From: Nitrospira sp.
GTDB lineage: Bacteria; Nitrospirota; Nitrospiria; Nitrospirales; Nitrospiraceae
DNA: 32,678 nucleotides
Direction of reading: 5' to 3'
NCBI GenBank assembly: GCA_009885705.1
Contig: VFKF01000379.1
Span: 1 to 32,678 of the forward strand
The notes beneath the pieces are model-generated. The model was not told where the DNA came from and did not search any database. It saw only the letters and a list, made by a program, of their open reading frames with translations. Positions within the stretch are counted from its first letter, which is position 1. Every line of letters starts with the position of its first letter. Positions 9,126 to 17,087 of the stretch are shown here, piece after piece. The translations under genes were made by a program, and so were the position numbers.

Positions 9126-9160
9126 GAGCTAGATATCGTCGAATTTCCTTTGAATGTCAA
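9126..9160 (-). promoter_or_regulatory. Possible internal promoter for fabD-fabG-acpP-fabF
   Basis: Reverse strand TTGACATTCAAAGGAAATTCGACGATATCT: consensus -35 with a weak -10, in a 210-bp gap of an otherwise compact cluster. Confidence 0.3.
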
Positions 9161-9249
9161 CGGGAAAAGTTCTTCGGATCCGTCAGTGCATCCCTGTCGG
9201 CGATCGGCTGTCTTTTGAGCTGAACGCTGCTGCCTCATCGCCTCTTCGG

Positions 9250-10224
9250 CTACCATCGAATGAGCGCCGATGCCCAGGTGAGCCCAGCCCCGAAGGCCCC
9301 CAACATCACAAGACTTCCCTCTTTGATTCGCCCCTGGCGCACCGCTTCATCCAAGGCGATGGGAATCGAAGCAGCTGAGGTATTTCCGTACCGATCGAGG
9401 TTCAGCATCACTTTTTCAGGCGGGAGGCCGAGACGACTGGCCACGGCCTTCAAAATTCGTATATTGGCCTGATGCGGGACATAGAGGTCGAGATCTTCCA
9501 CTTGAAGATTATTCGCGGCCAACGTCTCACGCGCGACTTCTTCCAAGGTTCGAACCGCCACCTTAAACGTCTCGTTCCCCTTCATCTTAATATACTGCAT
9601 CCGTTCCGCCACGACCGTTTCAGAAGGCGGCAGACGTGACCCGCCACCCGGCACGGCAATCAAATCGCAGAGGCTGCCATCAGAACGAAGATGCGTGGAG
9701 AGGATTCCACGGTCGTTCTCACTGGCGCTGATGACGGCCGCTCCAGCCCCATCGCCGAACAGGATACAGGTATTGCGATCGGTCCAGTCTGTAATGGCCG
9801 ACATCACTTCCGACCCGACGATCAACACATGGCGCATGCCGGACTTCACATAGGCATCCGCCACCGATAACGCATAGACGAAGCCGCAACAAGCGGCTGA
9901 CAGATCGCAGGCCGCCGCACGCGTGGCCCCCAGCCGATGTTGAATCAAACAGGCGGTCGCAGGTAGGGGGTAGTCACCGGTGCAGGTGGCCAACAGGATC
10001 ATATCGAGATCGGCCGCACGCACTCCCGCAGCGGCCAACGCCCGCTCCGCGGCTTTCACCGCCAGATCAGAGCAGGCCTCACCGGGACCGGCCACATGGC
10101 GCTCGCGAATGCCCGTCCGTTCGACAATCCATTCGTCTGAGGTGGCCACCATCCGTTCGAGATCGACATTGGTCAGCACCTTGGCCGGCACGTAGGATCC
10201 GGTCCCTGCAATGCGGGCCCTCAT
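9250..10224 (-). CDS. fabH: Beta-ketoacyl-ACP synthase III
   Basis: MRARIAGTGSYVPAKVLTN; ATSDEWIVERTGIRERHVA; ACDLSAACCGFVYALSVAD; VPHQANIRILKAVASRLGL; GNTSAASIPIALDEA. Confidence 0.96.
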   Translation of the reverse strand: MRARIAGTGSYVPAKVLTNVDLERMVATSDEWIVERTGIRERHVAGPGEACSDLAVKAAERALAAAGVRAADLDMILLATCTGDYPLPATACLIQHRLGATRAAACDLSAACCGFVYALSVADAYVKSGMRHVLIVGSEVMSAITDWTDRNTCILFGDGAGAAVISASENDRGILSTHLRSDGSLCDLIAVPGGGSRLPPSETVVAERMQYIKMKGNETFKVAVRTLEEVARETLAANNLQVEDLDLYVPHQANIRILKAVASRLGLPPEKVMLNLDRYGNTSAASIPIALDEAVRQGRIKEGSLVMLGAFGAGLTWASALIRW

Positions 10225-11255
10225 ACCGGCGTATCCTCGGTAGGCTTGGGTTGCATGAGGCTCTCTTCAATATCGCGTTGAATCAGCGCATCGACACGAC
10301 TCTCGGCCAATCCCTTCGCCAGACGGATGGCATTCTTGATCGCCTTGGCAGACGAACGGCCATGGCAAATTACCGTAATGCCGTTGACACCCAAAAGCGG
10401 TGCCCCACCGAATTCGGCATAATCAATTTTCTTCTTCAAATTCAACAGCGGTTTGGCAATGAGGGGATAGGCAAGGCGGCCGAAGAAGGATCCGGATATT
10501 TCCTTGAGCAGCAACTTCTTGATCGTATCGGCCACGCCTTCTGAAATCTTCAGTGCGACGTTCCCGATAAACCCGTCACAAACCACCACGTCAGCGCTCC
10601 CGCTGTACACATCGCGGCCCTCGACATTCCCGATGAAGTTGAGCGAACTAGCCTTGAGGAGCTTGAACGCTTCCTTCGTCACTTCGTTCCCCTTGCTGTC
10701 CTCTTCCCCGATGCTCAATAGTCCGACACGCGGATTGGGCTTCCCAAACAGATGCTTGCCGTATTCATTCCCCATGATGGCGAATTGCGCCAAATGCTGG
10801 GCACTACAGTCCACATTGGCTCCGACATCCAACATAATGGCCATGCCGGTCAGCGTAGGGAGGCAGGTTGCGATCGCCGGACGCTCGACGCCCTTCGTCA
10901 GCCCGAGCACAAAGAACGAGGCCACCATGCTGGCGCCGGTATTCCCGGGACTGACCACAGCACTCGCCTCCCCACTCTTGACCAACTCGGTCGCAATCCA
11001 GATGGAGGAGTTCCGTTTCTTACGGGCTACTGTTGCCGGCGATTCGTGCATCTCGACCACTTGCGACGCATGACGAATAGACAGGCGGGAATCTGTACAG
11101 CCCAGACGGCGACATTCGGCCGTGAGAGTGGCCTCATCGCCGACGAGCAGGATCTCGACATCACATTCCTGGGCGGCCTGGAGAGCCCCCTCGATAACCG
11201 GGGCCGGTCCATGGTCGCCGCCCATAGCATCAAGCGCAATCTTCATAGAAGCCAA
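10221..11255 (-). CDS. plsX: Phosphate acyltransferase PlsX
   Basis: MKIALDAMGGDHGPAPVIEGALQA; VVSPGNTGASMVASFFVLG; MLDVGANVDCSAQHLAQFAIMG; FIGNVEGRDVYSGSADVVVCDGFIGNVALK. Confidence 0.96.
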   Translation of the reverse strand: MASMKIALDAMGGDHGPAPVIEGALQAAQECDVEILLVGDEATLTAECRRLGCTDSRLSIRHASQVVEMHESPATVARKKRNSSIWIATELVKSGEASAVVSPGNTGASMVASFFVLGLTKGVERPAIATCLPTLTGMAIMLDVGANVDCSAQHLAQFAIMGNEYGKHLFGKPNPRVGLLSIGEEDSKGNEVTKEAFKLLKASSLNFIGNVEGRDVYSGSADVVVCDGFIGNVALKISEGVADTIKKLLLKEISGSFFGRLAYPLIAKPLLNLKKKIDYAEFGGAPLLGVNGITVICHGRSSAKAIKNAIRLAKGLAESRVDALIQRDIEESLMQPKPTEDTPV

Positions 11256-11327
11256 GTACTCATAGAAGGATGATGTGTCAGGTGATCACGGAAGACAAAC
11301 AGCCGTTACCACGCTACATGCGGCAGG

Positions 11328-11356
11328 AGTTTAGAGCAGTGAACTGATTGACGCAA
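11328..11356 (-). promoter_or_regulatory. Possible promoter for plsX
   Basis: Reverse strand TTGCGT-N17-TAAACT in the 273-bp rpmF-plsX gap. Partial consensus match only. Confidence 0.3.
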
Positions 11357-11489
11357 CAGGCAAACGGAGATCATTTCTGACGTAGTCCATAGAGCCACCG
11401 TTCCCTTCAGGCATGAGCCGACGACCGGTCAACAACCTACCACGCAGGCTGCCCAACATGATCTCTAGGAAGTCCGTAGCGAGGACGAT

Positions 11490-11519
11490 GTTCCACGTAC
11501 TCCGTTGCGTACGTGGAAC
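11490..11519. repeat. Perfect 11-bp inverted repeat (stem-loop) just downstream of rpmF
   Basis: GTTCCACGTAC-TCCGTTGC-GTACGTGGAAC; arms 11490-11500 and 11509-11519; 8-nt loop; no T tract on the minus strand side. Confidence 0.8.
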
Positions 11520-11528
11520 GAGAGTCGT

Positions 11529-11714
11529 CTAGGATTCTTCGACTTGGATGACTGCCTTACCCTTGTAGGTTCCGCAATTCAAGCAGGTGTAGTGCGGTAG
11601 CTTGATCTCATGGCACTGCGGACAGACGGACATGCCCGGCGGGGTCATGCGCAGTTTTTGGGTGCGCCGCGTGTCGCGTCGTTCCCGTGAATGTTTATGT
11701 TTCGGATTTGGCAT
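11529..11714 (-). CDS. rpmF: 50S ribosomal protein L32 (zinc-type)
   Basis: MPNPKHKHSRERRDTRRTQKLRMTPPGMSVCPQCHEIKLPHYTCLNCGTYKGKAVI; CxxC...CxxC. Confidence 0.97.
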   Translation of the reverse strand: MPNPKHKHSRERRDTRRTQKLRMTPPGMSVCPQCHEIKLPHYTCLNCGTYKGKAVIQVEES

Positions 11715-11751
11715 GGCAACTCCTTCTCACTCTCGATAGCAGGCGGTCGCG

Positions 11752-12342
11752 CTAGGATGCTGACGATCCGCCGGTCTTGCGTTTCGTGCCCTGAACCACC
11801 CGAAACGTCGGGATCGGTGGCTCCGTGGCACATTGACAGGGCCCCTCATTCAAGTTTTTCCCACATCGCGCGCAAAGCCCCAAACAGTCGTCGCTGCAGA
11901 TGGGCTGCATCGGCGCGGCCAGGATGATATGTTCGCGCAACATGGGAGCCAACTCTAAAAAGTTGCCTTGATATTGATACTGGTCATCCAGGTCTTCCTC
12001 TTCCTCAGCTGCCACAGCCTCTTCGCGCGCCTTCCGAGGATCGACTCGCTTTGGGTGACGCGGCGGAGACTTCGGCTCAGGGACAAAAGCCGCCCTCACC
12101 GAAAAAGCCAGAGGATCCTCGTACTGCGTCAAACACCGCACACATTCGCGGAGGATCGTCCCTTCAAGCACACCGGTCACCGCCACGAGCCCTTCGACGT
12201 TGGTCAGATCCAAACTCACCGCGAGCGGACCACAAGCGATGGCATCATCCTCGGTCAGGCCGAGCTCTTCAGCCGTAACTTCGCCGACGAGCGACAGCCC
12301 GTCTGCGGTAATGCTAGCCAGCGGCGGCGTTAATAAATCCAT
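11752..12342 (-). CDS. yceD: DUF177 / YceD-family protein
   Basis: Directly upstream of rpmF in the expected arrangement; CVRCLTQYEDPLAFSVRAAF, LREHIILAAPMQPICSDDCLGLCARCGKNLNEGPCQC. Start chosen at 12342 (MDLLTPP); the ORF extends to 12378. Confidence 0.88.
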   Translation of the reverse strand: MDLLTPPLASITADGLSLVGEVTAEELGLTEDDAIACGPLAVSLDLTNVEGLVAVTGVLEGTILRECVRCLTQYEDPLAFSVRAAFVPEPKSPPRHPKRVDPRKAREEAVAAEEEEDLDDQYQYQGNFLELAPMLREHIILAAPMQPICSDDCLGLCARCGKNLNEGPCQCATEPPIPTFRVVQGTKRKTGGSSAS

Positions 12343-12386
12343 CGTGGCCCCTGCCTGCATGCCCATCCCCAACGTCAACGGTTACG

Positions 12387-12650
12387 TTATCGCTCTTCCG
12401 CAAAACTGATCAGCGCGATATGCCGAGCCCGCTTGACGGCAGCCGTCAATTCGCGTTGGTGTCTCATGCAATTACCGGAAATGCGCCGCGGAACGATCCG
12501 CCCACGCTCCGTAAGGAAATTTCTCAATAGCCCGACATCTTTGAAATCGATCGCGCCTTTTTCAATGCAAAACCGACAAGGCCGGCGACGTTGAAAAAAT
12601 CGTCCGCCTCCACCGCCTCCGTCCCGATCTCCGCCCTGTTCACGCTCCAT
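12387..12650 (-). CDS. rpsR: 30S ribosomal protein S18
   Basis: [65 protein letters not shown]. Confidence 0.96.
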   Translation of the reverse strand: MEREQGGDRDGGGGGGRFFQRRRPCRFCIEKGAIDFKDVGLLRNFLTERGRIVPRRISGNCMRHQRELTAAVKRARHIALISFAEER

Positions 12651-12667
12651 AACCGTCTCCCTCTCTG

Positions 12668-13066
12668 TTAGACGTGCTCTTCGGGTTCATACCCGGCATC
12701 ATCGTGTGCTGGTGGCTCAACCCCGCCGCCGCCATCCTGGCGTTTCGGCATAAACGTTACCGTTTGGGCCACGACCTCGTGCTTGCTGCGCTTTTGGCCG
12801 TCTTCCGTTTCCCATCGGCGCTGCTGGAGTCGCCCGTCGACGATGACACCGCTCCCCTTGCTGAGATACTGCCCGCAATGTTCCGCCTGCTTGCCAAAGA
12901 CCACAATGTCGACAAAGCAAACTTCTTCTTTTAATTCTTCGCCCTGCTTGTATCTCCGACTGACCGCCAGGCCCAAACTGGCCACCGGCGTCCCGTTCGG
13001 CGTATACCGCAACTCAGGATTCCGCGTGAGATTCCCGATCAGAATAACTTTATTAAACCCGGCCAC
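12668..13066 (-). CDS. ssb: Single-stranded DNA-binding protein
   Basis: [39 protein letters not shown]...[35 protein letters not shown]; between rpsF and rpsR. Confidence 0.95.
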   Translation of the reverse strand: MAGFNKVILIGNLTRNPELRYTPNGTPVASLGLAVSRRYKQGEELKEEVCFVDIVVFGKQAEHCGQYLSKGSGVIVDGRLQQRRWETEDGQKRSKHEVVAQTVTFMPKRQDGGGGVEPPAHDDAGYEPEEHV

Positions 13067-13400
13067 CGGCGAACTCCTCCGATGACGTCTCGAGTGGCCG
13101 TGGCGGCACCAGCTCTTTTTTGAGATGGACGGTCAAGAACTTGAGGATGGGGTCTTCCAGCCGGTAGGACCGTTCCAATTCACCGACCGTGATGTTGGGC
13201 GCCCTGAAGTAGAAATAGGCGTATGTGCCCTTGCGTTCACGCTTCACTTCGTACGCGAGTTTCTTTTTGCCCCAGTTTTCCGACTTGATAAACTGCGCAC
13301 CGGTCTTCTCTGCCACCGCCTTCATCTTCTCAATGAGGGCAGCGGTCTCTTCATCGGTAAGAGACGTACGAATAATAAACAGAGACTCGTAGAGCTCCAT
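13053..13400 (-). CDS. rpsF: 30S ribosomal protein S6
   Basis: MELYESLFIIRTSLTDEETAALIEKMKAVAEKTGAQFIKSENWGKKKLAYEVKRERKGTYAYFYFRAP; AGGAGG SD upstream of ATG. Confidence 0.96.
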   Translation of the reverse strand: MELYESLFIIRTSLTDEETAALIEKMKAVAEKTGAQFIKSENWGKKKLAYEVKRERKGTYAYFYFRAPNITVGELERSYRLEDPILKFLTVHLKKELVPPRPLETSSEEFAGGRV

Positions 13401-13420
13401 GCAGAATCCTCCTGGACAAA

Positions 13421-13472
13421 GGCCCCCGAACCAGTCGGGAGCAAGGTGTAGGTACGCTGGATTCAGCCAGCG
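13421..13472 (-). promoter_or_regulatory. Structured rpsF 5' leader (two hairpins), candidate S6:S18-type autoregulatory leader
   Basis: Reverse strand perfect hairpins CGCTGG-CTGAAT-CCAGCG (13472-13455) and CCCGA-CTGGT-TCGGG, just upstream of the rpsF SD. Assignment to the known S6:S18 leader motif is inference. Confidence 0.4.
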
Positions 13473-13596
13473 CGAAGGGGTGAAGCTAACATAGCCTTGA
13501 AGAAACTGTCAAATGAAAGGGGAGGCCTTGCGTGAATCTTCACTCCGGCCAGACCGTACGCCGACTCCGGGATTCCTCGGTACTGGCGGCGAACAA

Positions 13597-14193
13597 TCAG
13601 CCTCCCGGCGCCCCTTCATCTCCTGCCGGCTTCTCGCGGATATTGAACTGATTCATCGCCACGGCGATACCCCTGTGGATCAAACATTCCAGCGCATCAA
13701 CGACGCGATCGAGACAGGGGTTCAAAACCTCGAGGTCTTCTCTCGTGAACGCTTGCAGCACGTAATCCGCCGAGTCTTGACGCGGCGCCGGACGTCCGAT
13801 TCCGATTTTTATTCGTAGAAACTGCGGCGTTCCGAGCGCCTCGATGACCGACCGAATGCCGTTATGCCCTCCGTGACCGCCCTCTTGCTTGATGCGGAGA
13901 CGCCCCATCTCAAGGTCGAGATCGTCGTGGAGAAGGATCAGATCTGTGGCAGATAGTGAATACTCGCGGAGGAGGCCTTTGAGCGGAGGACCGGTGATGT
14001 TCATCCAGTCGAGCGTACCGGCAAGTTCGAGGAGTTCCGACCCGAGTCGGCCATACCCTCTCTGCGCGGCCCCGCGCCTGGCGAGACGGATGGACCATCG
14101 AGCGGCAGCCCGCTCGATGGCCAACATACCGATATTGTGACGAGTCTGAGCATAGGCTGCACCAGGGTTGCCCAGCCCAACGATGAGACGCAC
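13597..14193 (-). CDS. pth: Peptidyl-tRNA hydrolase
   Basis: MRLIVGLGNPGAAYAQTRHNIGMLAIERAA; DLILLHDDLDLEMGRLRIKQEGGHGGHNGIRSVIEALGT; FLRIKIGIGRP. Confidence 0.96.
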   Translation of the reverse strand: MRLIVGLGNPGAAYAQTRHNIGMLAIERAAARWSIRLARRGAAQRGYGRLGSELLELAGTLDWMNITGPPLKGLLREYSLSATDLILLHDDLDLEMGRLRIKQEGGHGGHNGIRSVIEALGTPQFLRIKIGIGRPAPRQDSADYVLQAFTREDLEVLNPCLDRVVDALECLIHRGIAVAMNQFNIREKPAGDEGAPGG

Positions 14194-14195
14194 CG

Positions 14196-14969
14196 CTACT
14201 TCTTCTTTTCGGCTTCTTTCTTCTCAGCTTTTGGTGCCGCAGCACCCTTCTTATCGCCGCCCTTGGCATCAGCCGCCGCTGCACCGGCCTTCCCTGCTTC
14301 GCCGCCTTCAGCACCTTCAACTTTGCCCTTGCCAGCCACTTCGGGCTCTTTCCCGCCCTCAGCCCCGGCTACGCCGCTCGCAAGGAGCGATTCCAGCTTG
14401 GCTTCCGTCATCGGCGCCGCCACGCTCACCACCATGTGCTCCGGGTCATCGAGAAACTTGATCCCATCGCGCACAGCGACATCCTTCAAGTGGAGGCCTT
14501 GCGAAATGTTCAGCCCGGATGCATCGACTTCGATAAAGTCTGGCAACACAGCCGGCAGACACTCAATATGCAACTCACGCATGTTGTGGTGCAGGATCCC
14601 GCCTTCCTTCACACCGGCAGGCACGCCGCCGGTCAAATGGAGAGGCACTTTCACGCGAATCGGCTTGTTCATCGAGATTTCAAACAAGTCCGCATGCAGC
14701 ACATTCCCCTCAACCGGGTCGACCTGGAAATCGCGCAGGAGTGCGGTCCGGTTCGGGGCCGACTTCGCACCGGTCAGCGTCAGCGACACGAGTGCCGTTC
14801 CGCCCGCCTGCGCCTTCAAAATCTTGACCAAGCTATCGGGCTCAATCGTCAACAGCAGGCATTCGCCCTGCCCATACAACACGCCAGGGATCTTGCCCTC
14901 TCGCCGAAGCTGGCGCGCCGCACCTTTTCCGGTTTTCTCTCTTACGGTCACTGCTAGTTCGAATTTCAT
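14196..14969 (-). CDS. rplY: 50S ribosomal protein L25/general stress protein Ctc with long low-complexity tail
   Basis: GKGAARQLRREGKIPGVLYGQGE; HADLFEISMNKPIRVKVPLHLTGGVPAGVKEGGILHHNMRELHIECLPAVLPDFIEVDAS; adjacent to pth. Confidence 0.94.
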   Translation of the reverse strand: MKFELAVTVREKTGKGAARQLRREGKIPGVLYGQGECLLLTIEPDSLVKILKAQAGGTALVSLTLTGAKSAPNRTALLRDFQVDPVEGNVLHADLFEISMNKPIRVKVPLHLTGGVPAGVKEGGILHHNMRELHIECLPAVLPDFIEVDASGLNISQGLHLKDVAVRDGIKFLDDPEHMVVSVAAPMTEAKLESLLASGVAGAEGGKEPEVAGKGKVEGAEGGEAGKAGAAAADAKGGDKKGAAAPKAEKKEAEKKK

Positions 14970-15019
14970 GATACGCCTCCGTCCCCTTCTCGCTGGTCTT
15001 CAGATGTCTCGGTCTCGAG

Positions 15020-15961
15020 TCAGGCAAACAATGAACTCACCGACTCATCTTCATGGATACGCCTGATCGCCTCACCGAGCAGTGGTGCGACCGACAATTG
15101 ATGCAACTTCGGGCAGATCTGCTCTTTGCCCCGTAACGGAATCGAATTGGTCACGACCACCTGCCGCAAACAGGATTGCTGAATCCGGTCCAACGCCGGC
15201 CCGGTGAGGACCGCATGGGTACAAGCCGTCCACACTTCACGAGCCCCTTTATCCATACAGGCTTGAGCGCCTTTCACAATCGTACCAGCCGTATCGATCA
15301 TGTCGTCCAGCAAGAGCGCACTCTTGCCCGCCACGTCGCCGATAATGTTCATGATCTGCGTCTGGTTGGGACCCTCGCGCCGCTTGTCAATAATCGCCAG
15401 GTTCGCTTGAAGCCGCTTCGCAAATGCACGAGCCCGCTCGACTCCACCGGCATCAGGAGACACCACCACAAGGTCGCTGACTTTTTGCTTCGTAATATAA
15501 TCCAGCAAGACAGGAAGCGCGTACAGATGGTCCACCGGAATATTAAAGAATCCCTGGATCTGCCCTGCGTGGAGGTCCATGGTCAGGACTCGGTCCGTGC
15601 CGGCCGTGCTGATCAGATCGGCCACGAGTTTTGCAGAAATCGGCACGCGCGGCTGATCCTTGCGGTCCTGTCTCGCATAACCAAAGTACGGAATGACCGC
15701 CGTGATGCGATTTGCGGAGGAGCGCTTGAGCGCATCAATAATAATCAACAACTCCATGAGAGAATCGTTGACCGGCTGACAACTGGATTGCACAACGAAG
15801 ACGTCGGCGCCACGGACGTTTTCTTCGATCTTGACGCGAATCTCGCCGTCACTGAATGACGCCACAGTGGCTTCACCGAGTTTTGTCCCGAGATAGGCAC
15901 AAATCTCATGGGCCAGGGCCGGATTGGCATTACCAGAGAATATCTTTAGCTCTCTGCTCAT
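15020..15961 (-). CDS. prs: Ribose-phosphate pyrophosphokinase
   Basis: [95 protein letters not shown]. Confidence 0.97.
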   Translation of the reverse strand: MSRELKIFSGNANPALAHEICAYLGTKLGEATVASFSDGEIRVKIEENVRGADVFVVQSSCQPVNDSLMELLIIIDALKRSSANRITAVIPYFGYARQDRKDQPRVPISAKLVADLISTAGTDRVLTMDLHAGQIQGFFNIPVDHLYALPVLLDYITKQKVSDLVVVSPDAGGVERARAFAKRLQANLAIIDKRREGPNQTQIMNIIGDVAGKSALLLDDMIDTAGTIVKGAQACMDKGAREVWTACTHAVLTGPALDRIQQSCLRQVVVTNSIPLRGKEQICPKLHQLSVAPLLGEAIRRIHEDESVSSLFA

Positions 15962-16108
15962 CGATTCCCCAGAAAATCCTTTGAATACGATTACGAAGGG
16001 TCTGATTTCGTACGTGGTTCATCTCGACCGCGTGCGTAGATTGGCGGAGAGAGTATCCGCAAACCTCTATTCGCTGCGCGCTGTTGAGGAAGCCAACTAA
16101 GGGGTCAG

Positions 16109-16138
16109 AATGTAACGGAATATACGGAGGCTTGTCAA
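16109..16138 (-). promoter_or_regulatory. Candidate sigma70 promoter for prs
   Basis: Reverse strand TTGACA-N18-TACATT immediately after the ispE stop; leaves a leader of about 140 nt before the prs ATG. Confidence 0.45.
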
Positions 16139-16145
16139 CCAAGGC

Positions 16146-17087
16146 CTATCGCGGGAATTTTTCTTGCACAAGAAGCCCGCCCGAACAGGTAGGCACAACG
16201 AATACCGTCATCAGCGGGTCACTAGCCAACTTGGACTGGGCCAGCCGCGCGACGGCCTCATCCGTAAAGACTCCGAATACCGTTGCCCCGCTTCCAGATA
16301 GCAGCGCAATTTCAGCTCCTTGAGCCTGCAAACTCTGCTTGATCTCCCGGAGCTTCCCATGGGCGGCAAACACTGGCGCCTCGAAATCATTCTCTGCCGC
16401 GGCCATGAGTTGGGCCCAACTCACCCGCGATTGCCGGTCGAGTTCGCACTGCACTGGTAATAGCGACCTCACACCAGTCCTATTTGCGGCTAACTCTTGA
16501 TACGCCCACTTGGTATTGACCCCAAATCCTGGATTCGCAAGCACAACCCAGCGCGGCCCCTCAACGACGACGGGCCGAACGGTTTCACCCCGACCTGCCA
16601 CGAATGCCGAAGGCGCGAACAGAAAAAACGGGACATCACTCCCCAGCGATTGCCCGACATCGGCCATCTCCGGCGACGACCATCCCAGTCGCAACAAACG
16701 ATTCAATCCCATGATGGTCGCTGCCGCATCGCTGCTCCCTCCACCAAGGCCTGCCCCCATCGGAATCCGCTTCCGAAGTTCAATCTCGAGACCGGTCGAT
16801 AGCCGGGCTCGCTCCATCACCGCAGCGGCTGCGCGATATACGAGGTTATTTTGGTCGGCAGCCAGCTGACCGGCATCACAGCTCAGGTGGATGCCCTGTC
16901 GACCCGGACAGAGCCTGATCTGCACCTCATCTTCCAACGCGACCGTCTGCATGATCGACCAGAGATTGTGGAACCCGTCTGGACGGCGGTCGAGGATGCG
17001 GAGGATGAGATTGATTTTGGCCGGAGCACACACGGTGATCTCGGAAGGATTCGACTGCGGATTAATCACGGCCACCCTTGATCGCAT
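16146..17087 (-). CDS. ispE: 4-diphosphocytidyl-2-C-methyl-D-erythritol kinase
   Basis: ITVCAPAKINLILRILDRRPDGFHNLWSIMQTV; PMGAGLGGGSSDAAATIMGLNRL; GSDVPFFLF; LLSGSGATVFGVF. Confidence 0.96.
   Translation of the reverse strand: MRSRVAVINPQSNPSEITVCAPAKINLILRILDRRPDGFHNLWSIMQTVALEDEVQIRLCPGRQGIHLSCDAGQLAADQNNLVYRAAAAVMERARLSTGLEIELRKRIPMGAGLGGGSSDAAATIMGLNRLLRLGWSSPEMADVGQSLGSDVPFFLFAPSAFVAGRGETVRPVVVEGPRWVVLANPGFGVNTKWAYQELAANRTGVRSLLPVQCELDRQSRVSWAQLMAAAENDFEAPVFAAHGKLREIKQSLQAQGAEIALLSGSGATVFGVFTDEAVARLAQSKLASDPLMTVFVVPTCSGGLLVQEKFPR

Noticed and set aside
9041-9256. 71-aa minus-strand ORF in the fabH-fabD gap
   Set aside because: No family resemblance and no clear SD; more likely non-coding intergenic sequence.
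15962-16145. Possible tRNA between prs and ispE
   Set aside because: Checked because a tRNA can occur near prs/ispE; no T-loop GGTTCGAATCC-like sequence or cloverleaf arms were found on either strand.
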